DNA of 14,471 nt from an uncultured Oscillospiraceae bacterium (GCA_934662925.1 CAKUKL010000015.1:1-14471); one strand, 5' to 3'. Numbered from the stretch's first letter, positions 1-7,404 are shown. Notes: a model not told the origin generated them from the letters alone. Numbers and translations: made by a program.

Positions 1-1
1 G

Positions 2-508
2 CTCTACGCCGAGAGCGAGGGCAAGGACGGCAAGGGCCTGTTCCCGGCGGGGCTGGAGCTCACCGCCGACCTCCACTCCATCGGCCAGTACCTTCAGGAC
101 GGCGAGCGGGACCTGCTGGAGACGGTGGTGTCCTTCGAGCGCAGCCGCACGGCGCTGGTGCTGGAGCGGGACGGCGAGGATCTGGACGGCCTGAACTACG
201 TGGCGGGCCGGGACATGGACTTCATCGCCCTTCAGGCCCGGCGGGGGACGGCGCTGGCCCATGTGGACGGCGGCGTGCCCAATCTGGCGGTGACGCTGCC
301 GGAGCGCGGCGAGGACAGCGTAGGCCGGCTCATCTATTTCTTCGAGTTCGCCTGCGCCGTGTCCGGCCTGCTGCTGGGGGTGAATCCCTTCAATCAGCCC
401 GGCGTGGAGGACTACAAAAAGAATATGTTCGCCCTGCTGGGCAGACCCGGGACGGAGGCGCGCCGGGCAGAGCTGGAGCAGCGGCTGAGCGGCGGTGCAA
501 AGTCGTGA
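2..508 (+). CDS. pgi: Glucose-6-phosphate isomerase, C-terminal part (5' end outside window)
   Basis: Interconverts glucose 6-phosphate and fructose 6-phosphate in the cytoplasm (glycolysis/gluconeogenesis). Only the last 168 codons are present. The frame is open from base 2, so the gene starts upstream of the window; the GTG at 125 is internal and is not the start. Recognition rests on two stretches. One is the TADLHSIGQ region near the beginning, whose His belongs to the active-site area of the family. The other is the second PGI signature, [20 protein letters not shown], which contains the FNQPGVE core and the catalytic-region lysine. The C-terminal tail (MFALLGRPG, then a short charged end) is normal for bacterial Pgi, so the 3' end appears intact. 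No strong U-tract terminator follows. A weak bulged hairpin at about 527-549 overlaps the next gene's promoter, so some read-through is possible. The identification is firm. Confidence 0.96.
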   Translation, partial: LYAESEGKDGKGLFPAGLELTADLHSIGQYLQDGERDLLETVVSFERSRTALVLERDGEDLDGLNYVAGRDMDFIALQARRGTALAHVDGGVPNLAVTLPERGEDSVGRLIYFFEFACAVSGLLLGVNPFNQPGVEDYKKNMFALLGRPGTEARRAELEQRLSGGAKS

Positions 509-535
509 ATTTTCCATAAACTTAGCCCAAAGATA

Positions 536-564
536 TTGAAATCTTGGGGTAAAGATGATAACAT
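536..564 (+). promoter_or_regulatory. Sigma-70-type promoter for the P-loop gene
   Basis: TTGAAA (536-541) and TAACAT (559-564) are separated by exactly 17 bases. They match the consensus at 5/6 and 4/6 positions. Transcription would begin near 571, about 43 bases before the ATG. The new transcript would begin almost at a small hairpin, AAGGGG-ACTC-CCCCTT (575-590). An imperfect inverted repeat (CCAAAGAT...ATCTTGG, about 527-547) overlaps the -35 box and could be an operator or a leftover pgi 3' structure. Confidence 0.6.
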
Positions 565-599
565 AGTAACAACAAAGGGGACTCCCCCTTCAAAAGAAT

Positions 600-605
600 A
601 AGGAG
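600..605 (+). promoter_or_regulatory. Ribosome binding site that fixes the P-loop gene start
   Basis: AAGGAG lies 8 bases before the ATG at 614. The in-frame GTG at 605 overlaps this site and so cannot be the start. Confidence 0.85.
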
Positions 606-613
606 TGATTGTG

Positions 614-1024
614 ATGGTCAAAGTAATCATGGGCCTCAAAGGTACCGGCAAGACCAAGCAGATGATCGAACTCATCAATACTGCGGTGGAGAACGAGCAC
701 GGCAACGTCGTCGCCATTGCCCACGGCTCCAAGCTGACTTACGATATTAGCTACAAGATCCGTCTGGTGGACACCTCCGAGTACAATATGCCCACCTTCG
801 ACTGCCTGAAGGGCTTTATCTACGGCCTGTATGCCAGCAACTACGACATTACCCACGTGTTCATCGAGAGCCTGAACAAGATCGTTCCCGCCGAGGCCGG
901 TCCCGACGTGGAGGTGTTCTTGGACTGGCTGGAGTCCTTCTCCGAAAAGTACGGCATCAAGTTCACTGTCTCCATCAGCGCCGACGCCTCTCTGGCCCAT
1001 GAGGGAGTCCGCAAGTACTTCTGA
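614..1024 (+). CDS. Small conserved P-loop (Walker A) protein of unknown function
   Basis: A 136-residue soluble protein. The start is ATG 614, because a perfect AAGGAG sits 8 bases upstream. A strand-turn-helix at the very N-terminus carries a Walker A motif, GLKGTGKT (residues 7-14), so it should bind a nucleotide phosphate. Residues 80-86 (THVFIES) form a hydrophobic strand ending in an acid and could serve as Walker B. A last strand, FTVSISAD (117-124), is followed by a short tail. The order strand/P-loop/helix...strand-acid...strand suggests a minimal RecA/AAA-like or kinase-like core, but the protein is too short for a helicase or a full AAA module. There is no signal peptide or membrane segment. 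It is monocistronic, with its own promoter (536-564) and strong terminator (1047-1079), and follows pgi in the same direction. I infer nucleotide binding and cannot assign a reaction or partner. Confidence 0.85.
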   Translation: MVKVIMGLKGTGKTKQMIELINTAVENEHGNVVAIAHGSKLTYDISYKIRLVDTSEYNMPTFDCLKGFIYGLYASNYDITHVFIESLNKIVPAEAGPDVEVFLDWLESFSEKYGIKFTVSISADASLAHEGVRKYF

Positions 1025-1046
1025 TTTTTGACCGTTTTGCAGTTTC

Positions 1047-1079
1047 AAAGCCGGTCCCGCCTGTGCGGGACCGGCTTTT
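1047..1079 (+). terminator. Intrinsic terminator of the P-loop gene
   Basis: A perfect 14-bp stem pairs 1047-1060 with 1065-1078 (core GCCGGTCCCGC/GCGGGACCGGC), with a CTGT loop and a TTTT end. It lies 23 bases after the stop codon. Confidence 0.9.
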
Positions 1080-1293
1080 GTGCGCTTTTTCGGGAATTTG
1101 GCCCGGTTTCGGGCAATTTGCGGTTGCGGAGAGGGATTTCCGGGAAAGGCCGGGCGGAGCCGCCGGGAGGGCCGCACAGACCGGATGCCATGGCAGGCGA
1201 CACGGACGAAAATGCGGCCAATGCGGGGAAATGAAAGCGCTGCCGGACGCTGGCGGCGCGGCTGATCCCCAATGCCGCCGGAACAGATCACAG
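1080..1293. other. Intergenic stretch with no recognisable gene
   Basis: About 214 bases lie between two terminators of converging genes. Short overlapping ORFs occur on both strands in GC-rich sequence, but none has a convincing ribosome binding site or recognisable protein. A small hairpin, GCCCG-GTTT-CGGGC, is at 1101-1114. No promoter stood out. Confidence 0.5.
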
Positions 1294-1328
1294 AAAAAGC
1301 CCGCCGTGGAGATCCACGGCGGGCTTTT
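1294..1328 (-). terminator. Terminator of the SLH/beta-helix gene (may work both ways)
   Basis: A near-perfect stem (GCCCGCCGTGGA pairing with TCCACGGCGGGC) is flanked by an A-run on the left and a T-run on the right. Read on the minus strand it ends in TTTTT, 18 bases after the stop codon at 1347. Read on the plus strand it ends in TTTT, so it could also stop stray plus-strand transcription. Confidence 0.9.
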
Positions 1329-1346
1329 GTGTACCGAAATGGCGAA

Positions 1347-3329
1347 TTACTTCGCGGCGGTAAAGATCAGAGAGCCGGTGTTGGTGGTCAGCTCAGAGGC
1401 CTTGACCTCGGTGTTGGCGAAGCACTGAACTTCCTTGGTGGCGGAAGTGTCCTGCTCGACCACGGGCTTCGCGCCGGTGTAGATGATTTCCAGAGAGCAG
1501 CCGTTGGCCACATAGACCTTGAGCGCACGGCTGAAGGTGGAGCCGTCGAGATACACGCGGACAGCGGAAGCGGAGCCGTACTCGGTGCCGGTGACGGAGA
1601 TATCATACTCGCCGTCCTTCAGGTCGCCCAGCTTGATCTCGCCGCAGTCGATGTACTTGATGACCAGTTTGCCCTCGCGGACCACATTGGCGACAGCGCC
1701 GGTGTAGGTCACGTCGCACTTCTCCAGAATGGTGGAGGTGACGTCGGTCAGCATGGAGGTGTTGTTGGTGCAGGAGGTGGCGCTCATGGTCATCTTGCTG
1801 TCATAAGCGTAGAAGGTGGAGATGCCGGTCTGGTTGCCGGTACCGGCCTGGAAGTCCTTGGAGCCGACCACGTAGGTGGAGGCAGCCTCATCCATAAAGC
1901 CGCCGGCGGGAGAACCGTCCTCGTTGGCGGTCTTCACGGTGGTGTTGTCATAAATGGTAACGCCGGAGAAGAAGTCGGAGGAGGTCACGCGGCCGGAGGA
2001 GACGAGGGAGCAGTCCTCATAGATGAGGGTGCCGTCGTAGCACAGCAGGCCGGAGGTGTCGCCGGTGGTGGTGGTGTTGATCATGTGAACGGTGGCACCG
2101 GTCTCGACCTCAACGCCGGTGACCGCCTGATGGGCAAACTTGGAGTCCTTGGTGACAGTCAGATTGGAGTCCTTGATGGTCACATAGGTGCCCTCGCCAT
2201 AGGCAAGAATGCCAGCGCAGTGACCCCAGCGGTAAGCCAGAGGATAGGGGATGGCGGACTTCATCTGGCCGTAGGTGATGTCGGCGTTCTCCAGAGTGAT
2301 CTTCGCGCCGTTCTTGATGACGACGGAGTTGAGGGCCTTGGCCTCGGTCTCGCCGCCCAGCAGCCACTTGGCGTCCTTGATGGTCTCATCCTTGTCATAG
2401 ACCTTGGTCTCATCAGTAGCAGTGATGTAGCTCTCGGTCATGTGGTGACGGCCGCCGGTGCCCTTGCAGATGTTGTACAGGGTCTCGATGACGTCGACCT
2501 TCTTCATGGCGGCGGTGAGATCCTCACCCTCGCCGACCTTATACAGGCCCTTCTTGACCATGGCGGCCACATAGGGCTTGGCCCACTCGCTGACCTTGGC
2601 GCCGCCCAGGACCTCGTCAGCCTCTTCGGCGGACAGGGCCTCCAGCGTGTAGCCGAAGTGCGCGTTGACCTGCATGGTGGTCTTGCCCATGATGTCGGGG
2701 TGGCCGTTGCCCACAGTGCCGTCCTTGTAGTTGATCAGACGGAACAGGGTGGTCAGCAGAGCCTCCGGCGTGACGGAGCCGAAGGGATCGAAGCAGTTCT
2801 CGCCGGTCAGGCCGGTGACGGGGTCGGGGTTGGCCTTGGTGCGGGCGCCGATGCCGCTCATGATGCCGGACCAGCGGGTGTTGGTGACGGCGTCGTTGAA
2901 CTTCAGGCCGATGGTGGAACCCATCTGGTTGATGGGCACATCGTCGTAGAACCACATACCGTCATCGTTGGCGATGGAGTAGTAACGATACAGGAAGAAG
3001 GCCAGATCATAGCGATAGAAGGAATCGTCGGCACCGAACTCGGTAAAGGTTTTACCGCCGTTGGTGACGCCGGAGGACAGCCACCAGTTGACGGCGTCCT
3101 TGGCCTCAGGATAGGCCTTCAGGTCGGCAAAATCGTCAAAGGTAAACAGCTGGCTGTTGCCGCCGTAGTGGTACGAGTTGCCGCTCTGGGTGGGGGCGTT
3201 GTCACCGACTTCCAGCTTGTAGCCGCTGGGCTGGAGGGTGACAGTTTTCGCGCTGGCGGTGGACACCAGGCCAAAGACCATGGTGGATGCCATTGCGATG
3301 GAGACGAACCGCTTGAGATGTTTGTTCAT
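1347..3329 (-). CDS. Secreted SLH-like plus beta-helix-like cell-surface protein
   Basis: A 660-residue exported protein. Residues 1-27 form a classic signal peptide: Lys/Arg n-region, a hydrophobic core around IAMASTMVFGLV, and an ASA cleavage site. Residues about 62-118 resemble an S-layer homology repeat (FDDFADL, then an AVNWWLSSGVTNG helix-turn, then RYDLAFFLYRYY). Weaker similar units lie at about 127-199 (DPFGSVTPEALLTTLFRLI) and 245-290 (WAKPYVAAMVKKGLYKVG). SLH domains usually bind pyruvylated secondary wall polymer. From about 335 to 620 there are short repeated strands rich in Thr, Val, Asp and Asn (VVIKNGAKITLENADITYG, YVTIKDSNLTVT, TLIYEDCSLVSSG), the pattern of a right-handed parallel beta-helix. 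I saw no catalytic motif, so adhesion, glycan binding or structure are all possible. At least seven Cys lie in the beta-rich half. The start is supported by AAGGGAG, 8 bases upstream. Monocistronic, with its own promoter and terminator. Function is inferred from architecture only. Confidence 0.87.
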   Translation of the reverse strand: MNKHLKRFVSIAMASTMVFGLVSTASAKTVTLQPSGYKLEVGDNAPTQSGNSYHYGGNSQLFTFDDFADLKAYPEAKDAVNWWLSSGVTNGGKTFTEFGADDSFYRYDLAFFLYRYYSIANDDGMWFYDDVPINQMGSTIGLKFNDAVTNTRWSGIMSGIGARTKANPDPVTGLTGENCFDPFGSVTPEALLTTLFRLINYKDGTVGNGHPDIMGKTTMQVNAHFGYTLEALSAEEADEVLGGAKVSEWAKPYVAAMVKKGLYKVGEGEDLTAAMKKVDVIETLYNICKGTGGRHHMTESYITATDETKVYDKDETIKDAKWLLGGETEAKALNSVVIKNGAKITLENADITYGQMKSAIPYPLAYRWGHCAGILAYGEGTYVTIKDSNLTVTKDSKFAHQAVTGVEVETGATVHMINTTTTGDTSGLLCYDGTLIYEDCSLVSSGRVTSSDFFSGVTIYDNTTVKTANEDGSPAGGFMDEAASTYVVGSKDFQAGTGNQTGISTFYAYDSKMTMSATSCTNNTSMLTDVTSTILEKCDVTYTGAVANVVREGKLVIKYIDCGEIKLGDLKDGEYDISVTGTEYGSASAVRVYLDGSTFSRALKVYVANGCSLEIIYTGAKPVVEQDTSATKEVQCFANTEVKASELTTNTGSLIFTAAK

Positions 3330-3337
3330 TGCTTGTA

Positions 3338-3344
3338 CTCCCTT
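3338..3344 (-). promoter_or_regulatory. Ribosome binding site of the SLH/beta-helix gene
   Basis: AAGGGAG on the minus strand lies 8 bases before the ATG at 3329. It confirms the start that gives a complete signal peptide. Confidence 0.8.
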
Positions 3345-3390
3345 CGTTGGATGGATGTCCGTCGGCGGTCAGGATCAGCCGATTACCTTT

Positions 3391-3419
3391 ATTGTACCGG
3401 GAGGTGGAAAATAAATCAA
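3391..3419 (-). promoter_or_regulatory. Sigma-70-type promoter of the SLH/beta-helix gene
   Basis: On the minus strand TTGATT (3414-3419) and TACAAT (3391-3396) are separated by 17 bases, with 4/6 and 5/6 consensus matches. The predicted leader is about 55 bases. The box sits downstream of the pyc hairpin array, so this gene need not depend on pyc transcription. Confidence 0.7.
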
Positions 3420-3512
3420 GACAGGATGCTTAAAGAATTCGTATGTTTTTGTTAGAAATTATGCTAAACGACGGAAAGTGATCGGAAGTTTGTGAAAACG
3501 GCATAAATCATA

Positions 3513-3555
3513 TAAAAGAGCCTGTGCCGGGGGGATGACCCCGGACAGGCTCTCT
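3513..3555 (-). terminator. Distal terminator-like hairpin of the pyc 3' region (copy T1)
   Basis: The outer stem AGAGCCTGT/ACAGGCTCT (3517-3525 with 3545-3553) and inner stem CCGGGG/CCCCGG are joined with one unpaired G at 3526, around the loop GGATGA. On the minus strand it is followed by TTTT then ATATG, so it can act as an intrinsic terminator. Bases 3518-3555 nearly repeat 3760-3799. Confidence 0.7.
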
Positions 3556-3800
3556 CAGCCCGTCGAAAAAGGCGAAGCCTTTTCCGACGGAAAAGCTGCA
3601 CCCCGCTGCATCGCACAAAATGGCCGTCGATAGCGGCCATTTTGCACGTTTGCGGGGCGAGAAGTGTTTTCTGCCACGCGCATGTCGCGGCAGAAAACAG
3701 ATCATATTTTTTTCGCCGCTGCGGCGGCGAAACTCTGCGAGGCTTTTTTGACAGACAGAGAGCCTGTGCCGGGGGTATGACCCCGGACACAGGCTCTCTG
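3517..3800. repeat. Array of six distinct hairpins bracketed by a duplicated hairpin
   Basis: Six inverted repeats follow each other with little spacing. T1 is 3517-3553. A is 3560-3590 (CCGTCGAAAAAGGC, loop GAA, GCCTTTTCCGACGG, one mismatch). B is 3616-3644 (CAAAATGGCCG/CGGCCATTTTG), enclosed by CCCCGC/GCGGGG at 3601-3606 and 3652-3657. C is 3666-3698 (GTTTTCTGCC/GGCAGAAAAC). D is 3711-3732 (TTTCGCCGC/GCGGCGAAA). T2 is 3756-3800. The outer two are near-identical to each other and the inner four are unrelated in sequence. The tract is non-coding. The minus-strand open frame across it (3464-3790) is Arg/Cys-rich, has no ribosome binding site, and is a by-product of the stems. The array lies between the pyc stop and the SLH gene promoter. 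I infer either a repetitive or miniature mobile intergenic element, or a structured RNA at the pyc mRNA 3' end. Confidence 0.75.
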
Positions 3801-3803
3801 TGT
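3750..3803 (-). terminator. Proximal terminator-like hairpin after pyc, lacking a U-tract (copy T2)
   Basis: CAGAGAGCCTGTG (3756-3768) pairs perfectly with CACAGGCTCTCTG (3788-3800). An inner CCGGGG/CCCCGG stem closes the loop GTATGA, with one unpaired A at 3787. It starts 28 bases after the pyc stop codon, where a terminator is expected. On the minus strand, however, it is followed by CTGTCAAAAAAG and not by a T-run, so termination here is doubtful. Confidence 0.55.
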
Positions 3804-3827
3804 CGGAATTATTTGGGTTTGAAAGTC

Positions 3828-6800
3828 TTACTTGACCTTCAGGGTGATCAAAAGTTCTCCGGCCTTGACGCTGCTGCCCTCCTTGATGAGCACCTGATCC
3901 ACGATGCCGGCCATGCGGGCTACCACGGAGGTCTCCATCTTCATGGCCTCAATGACGGCCAGCACCTGGTTCTCCTCCACAACGTCGCCGGGCTTGACGT
4001 TGACCTTGGACACCATGCCGGGGATGGAGGAGCCGACCTGGCTCTTGTCCTCGGGATCGGCCAGCACCACGGTCTTGCCCTTGACCGCCGCCCGCTTGTC
4101 GGGCACGGCCACCTCGCGGCGCATGCCGTTGAGCTCGAAGTTGACGGTGCGGGTGCCGTCGTCGTTCTGGTCGCCCAGACCGAGGTAGCGGATGACCAGC
4201 GTCTTGCCGTCCTCGATGTTGATCTTGTTGGTCTCGCCCAGCGCCATGCCGTTGAAGAACACATGGCTGCCCATGCGGGTGATGTAGCCGTACTCCTTGC
4301 GGTGCTTGCGGTAGTCCTCATACACCTTGGGGAACAGGCAGTAGGCCAGCATGGCCCGCATATTGATGGGCTCGCCCTCCATGAAGCGCTCCATGTCCTT
4401 GTAGACCTGATCGAAGTCCACGTCGGGCAGCAGCTCGCCGGGGCGGCAGGTGATGGGCTTTTCGCCCTTGAGGACGACCTCCTGCAGGCCCTCCGGCTGG
4501 AAGCCCCACGCGGGCTGACCCATCATGCCCTTGAAGTAGGACACCACGGAGTCGGGGAAGGCAAGGCTCTTGCCCTTTTCGATGATGTTGTCGGGGGTCA
4601 GGTCGTTCTGCACCATGAAGATGGCCAGATCGCCCACCATCTTGGAGGACGGCGTGACCTTCACCAGATCGCCCAGCATATCGTTGACGGTCTTGTACAT
4701 CTCCTTGACCTCTTCGAAGCGGGAGCCGAGACCCAGAGACACCACCTGCGGGTACAGGTTGGTGTACTGACCGCCGGGGATCTCGTAGCGGTAGATGTCG
4801 GTGGTGGGGCTCTTCAGGCCCTCGTCGAAGCTCTTGTAGCGCAGGCGGACGTCGGCCCAGTAGTTGTCCAGACGCTGGATCTCCCGGAGGTCAAGGCCGG
4901 TGTCGCGCTCCTGACCCTCCAGCGCGGCCACCACGGCGGACAGGGAGGGCTGGCTGGTCAGGCTGGACAGGGAAGCGGTGGCGCAGTCCACGATGTCCAC
5001 CCCGGCCTCGGCGGCCATAAGGTAGGCGGCCACCTGGTTGCCGGTGGTGTCGTGGGTGTGCAGGTGGATGGGCAGGCCGATCTCCTGCTTGAGGGTGGAG
5101 ACCAGCTTCTTGGCGGCGTAGGGCTTCAGCAGGCCGGACATATCCTTGATGCACAGCAGGTGCGCGCCGCGCTTTTCCAGCTCCTTGGCCAGATCCACGT
5201 AATACTTGAGGGTGTACTTGTCCCGGGTGGGATCGAGAATGTCGCCGGTATAGCAGATGGTGGCCTCGCACAGCTTGTTCTGGTTGAGGACCTCGTCCAT
5301 GGCGATCTCCATGCCGGGCAGCCAGTTCAGCGAGTCGAACACACGGAACACGTCGATGCCGGAGCGGGCGGACTCCTTCACGAACTCCCGCACCAGATTG
5401 TCAGGGAAGTTGGCGTAGCCCACGGTGTTGGAGCCGCGGAGCAGCATCTGGAAGGGAATGTTGGGGATCTTTTCCCGCAGCATGTCCAGCCGCTCCCACG
5501 GAGACTCATGGAGGAAGCGGTAGGCGGTGTCGAAGGTGGCGCCGCCCCACATCTCCAGCGAGAAGCAGTCGTTGAGGATCTCGGCCACGCCGTCCGCGCC
5601 CTTGACCAGATCGCGGGTGCGCATCCGGGTGGACAGCAGGGACTGGTGGGCGTCCCGCATGGTGGTGTCGGTGATAAGCAGCTTCTTCTGGTCCAGCACC
5701 CACTGCTTGACCGCCTCGGGACCCTTGGCATCCAGCAGCTGCTTGACGCCGCTGAGAGGCTTGCCGGTGGGGGTGGGGAAGCGGGGGGTGTCGTACTGGT
5801 GGCGCTCGGTATTGGGGTTGTCCACCTGAATCTGGGCGATGTACTTGAGCACCTTGGTGGCGCGGTCGCGGCTGTTCTCGAAATCAAACAGCTCGGGGGT
5901 ATCGTCGATGAACTTGGTGTGGCACGCGCCGGCGTGGAAGGCCGGGTGGGCCAGAATGTTGGTGACGAAGGGGATGTTGGTCTTGACGCCGCGGACATGC
6001 TCCTCGCTCAGGGCGCGGGCGGCCCGGCGGCAGGCGCCCTCGAAGGTGTTGTCCCACGTGGTTACCTTGACCAGCAGGGAGTCGTAGTAGGGGGAGATGA
6101 CACTGCCCGCGGCGGCGTTGCCGCCGTCCAGCCGGACGCCGAAGCCGCCGCCGGAGCGGTAGGCGGTGATCTTGCCGGTGTCGGGAGCGAAGTTGTTGGA
6201 CGGATCCTCGGTGGTCACGCGGCACTGGATGGCGTAGCCGTTGATGCGCAGGTCGTCCTGACTGGCAAGGCCGATCTCCGGGGTGGAGAGGGGGTAGCCC
6301 TCGGCGATGAGGATCTGGGCGCGGACAAGGTCGATGCCCGTGACCATCTCGGTGACGGTGTGCTCCACCTGAATGCGGGGGTTCATCTCGATGAAGTAGT
6401 GCTGGCCGGAGCTCTTGTCCACCAGGAACTCCACGGTGCCGGCGTTGACGTAGCCCACGTGCCTGGCGATCTTGACGGCGTCGGCCCGGAGGGCGTCGAT
6501 GGTGGCCTTGGGGACGGACCACGCGGGGGCGAACTCCACCACCTTCTGGTAGCGGCGCTGGAGCGAGCAGTCGCGCTCGCCCAGATGCATGACGTTGCCG
6601 TGCTCGTCGGCGAGGATCTGCACCTCGATGTGCTTGGGCTCCACAAGGAACTTCTCGATGAAGATGTCCTCGTTGCCGAAGGCCTTGCGGGCCTCGTTCT
6701 TCACCAGCTCGAAGTTGGTGCGGACCTCCTCCACCGTGTCGCAGCGGCGCATGCCGCGTCCGCCGCCGCCGGCGGCGGCCTTCAGGATGATGGGGAAGCC

Positions 6801-7265
6801 GTAGCTCACGGCCTTCTCCACCGCCTCGTCCGCGTCCTTCAGCGGTTCGGTGGAGCCGGGGATGATGGGCACGCCGCAGGCGATGGCCGTGGCCTTGGCG
6901 GCCAGCTTGTCGCCCATCTGGGCCAGAACGTGGGACGGGGGACCGATGAATTTGATGTGGTTCTGCTCGCAGGCCTGAGCGAAGGCGGCGTTCTCGGACA
7001 GGAAGCCGTAGCCGGGGTGGATGGCGTCCACGCCCCGGCGCTTGGCCAGATCGATGATGCCGGGGATGTCCAGATAGGCGCCCAGCGGAGACTGGTTCTC
7101 GCCGATCAGGTAGGCCTCGTCGGCCTTGATGCGGAACAGGCTGTTGATGTCCTCGTTGGAGTACATCGCCATGGTGTGCAGCCCCAGATCGTAGCAGGCC
7201 CGGAAAATGCGGATGGCGATCTCGCCGCGGTTGGCGGCCAGAACTTTGTTGAACTGTTCAGGCAC
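3828..7265 (-). CDS. pyc: Pyruvate carboxylase, full-length single-chain type
   Basis: Biotin-dependent carboxylation of pyruvate to oxaloacetate with ATP and bicarbonate: the anaplerotic feed into the C4 branch and gluconeogenesis, in the cytoplasm. At 1145 residues it has the normal single-chain length. The biotin carboxylase domain (about 5-455) shows the glycine-rich ATP loop GGGGRGM (166-172) and the FIEMNPRIQVEHTVTE active-site strand (291-306). The carboxyltransferase domain (about 528-800) has metal ligands D533, H736 and H738, the expected carbamylated lysine K707 (CIKDMSG), and T770 in LTSQPS. The biotin carrier domain at the C-terminus has EAMKMET with K1109 as the biotin site. All key residues look intact. 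The start is GTG at 7265, preceded by GGAGGGA 5 bases upstream. It has its own promoter (7350-7378). No biotin-repressor site was recognised. The identification is certain. Confidence 0.98.
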   Translation of the reverse strand: MPEQFNKVLAANRGEIAIRIFRACYDLGLHTMAMYSNEDINSLFRIKADEAYLIGENQSPLGAYLDIPGIIDLAKRRGVDAIHPGYGFLSENAAFAQACEQNHIKFIGPPSHVLAQMGDKLAAKATAIACGVPIIPGSTEPLKDADEAVEKAVSYGFPIILKAAAGGGGRGMRRCDTVEEVRTNFELVKNEARKAFGNEDIFIEKFLVEPKHIEVQILADEHGNVMHLGERDCSLQRRYQKVVEFAPAWSVPKATIDALRADAVKIARHVGYVNAGTVEFLVDKSSGQHYFIEMNPRIQVEHTVTEMVTGIDLVRAQILIAEGYPLSTPEIGLASQDDLRINGYAIQCRVTTEDPSNNFAPDTGKITAYRSGGGFGVRLDGGNAAAGSVISPYYDSLLVKVTTWDNTFEGACRRAARALSEEHVRGVKTNIPFVTNILAHPAFHAGACHTKFIDDTPELFDFENSRDRATKVLKYIAQIQVDNPNTERHQYDTPRFPTPTGKPLSGVKQLLDAKGPEAVKQWVLDQKKLLITDTTMRDAHQSLLSTRMRTRDLVKGADGVAEILNDCFSLEMWGGATFDTAYRFLHESPWERLDMLREKIPNIPFQMLLRGSNTVGYANFPDNLVREFVKESARSGIDVFRVFDSLNWLPGMEIAMDEVLNQNKLCEATICYTGDILDPTRDKYTLKYYVDLAKELEKRGAHLLCIKDMSGLLKPYAAKKLVSTLKQEIGLPIHLHTHDTTGNQVAAYLMAAEAGVDIVDCATASLSSLTSQPSLSAVVAALEGQERDTGLDLREIQRLDNYWADVRLRYKSFDEGLKSPTTDIYRYEIPGGQYTNLYPQVVSLGLGSRFEEVKEMYKTVNDMLGDLVKVTPSSKMVGDLAIFMVQNDLTPDNIIEKGKSLAFPDSVVSYFKGMMGQPAWGFQPEGLQEVVLKGEKPITCRPGELLPDVDFDQVYKDMERFMEGEPINMRAMLAYCLFPKVYEDYRKHRKEYGYITRMGSHVFFNGMALGETNKINIEDGKTLVIRYLGLGDQNDDGTRTVNFELNGMRREVAVPDKRAAVKGKTVVLADPEDKSQVGSSIPGMVSKVNVKPGDVVEENQVLAVIEAMKMETSVVARMAGIVDQVLIKEGSSVKAGELLITLKVK

Positions 7266-7270
7266 TTGAT

Positions 7271-7277
7271 TCCCTCC
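7271..7277 (-). promoter_or_regulatory. Ribosome binding site that fixes the GTG start of pyc
   Basis: GGAGGGA on the minus strand ends 5 bases before GTG (7263-7265). There is no upstream in-frame ATG with a site of similar quality. Confidence 0.8.
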
Positions 7278-7349
7278 ATTGGTTCAGATTTTGACATTCA
7301 TTCCGTTTATGTTCATTCATTTTTTCTCATTTTATATACGTTCAAGTTT

Positions 7350-7378
7350 ATTATAGCGGCGCGGCAGCACTTTTGCAA
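7350..7378 (-). promoter_or_regulatory. Strong promoter of pyc
   Basis: On the minus strand a perfect TATAAT (7350-7355) lies 17 bases after TTGCAA (7373-7378, 4/6). The predicted leader is about 75 bases and AT-rich, and contains no recognisable riboswitch. Confidence 0.75.
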
Positions 7379-7404
7379 ACGAAAGAACGGTTCACAGACT
7401 AAAA

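Noticed and set aside
590..1291. 233-codon minus-strand frame opposite the P-loop gene
   Set aside because: It runs through the P-loop gene and its terminator on the other strand with no supporting start signals.
1272..3455. 727-codon open frame on the plus strand opposite the SLH/beta-helix gene
   Set aside because: Same shadow pattern (Gly/Val/Asp/His-rich). The minus-strand frame has a signal peptide, ribosome binding site, promoter and terminator.
3464..3790. 108-codon Arg/Cys-rich minus-strand frame across the hairpin array
   Set aside because: No ribosome binding site, and its residues are dictated by palindromic stems. More likely a by-product of a non-coding repeat than a gene.
3517..3800. 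CRISPR array
   Set aside because: The stems are different from each other, with no repeated unit at regular spacing. Only the two outer hairpins match.
7266..7350. Biotin-repressor operator or riboswitch in the pyc leader
   Set aside because: The leader is AT-rich and without a convincing long dyad or conserved aptamer-like structure.
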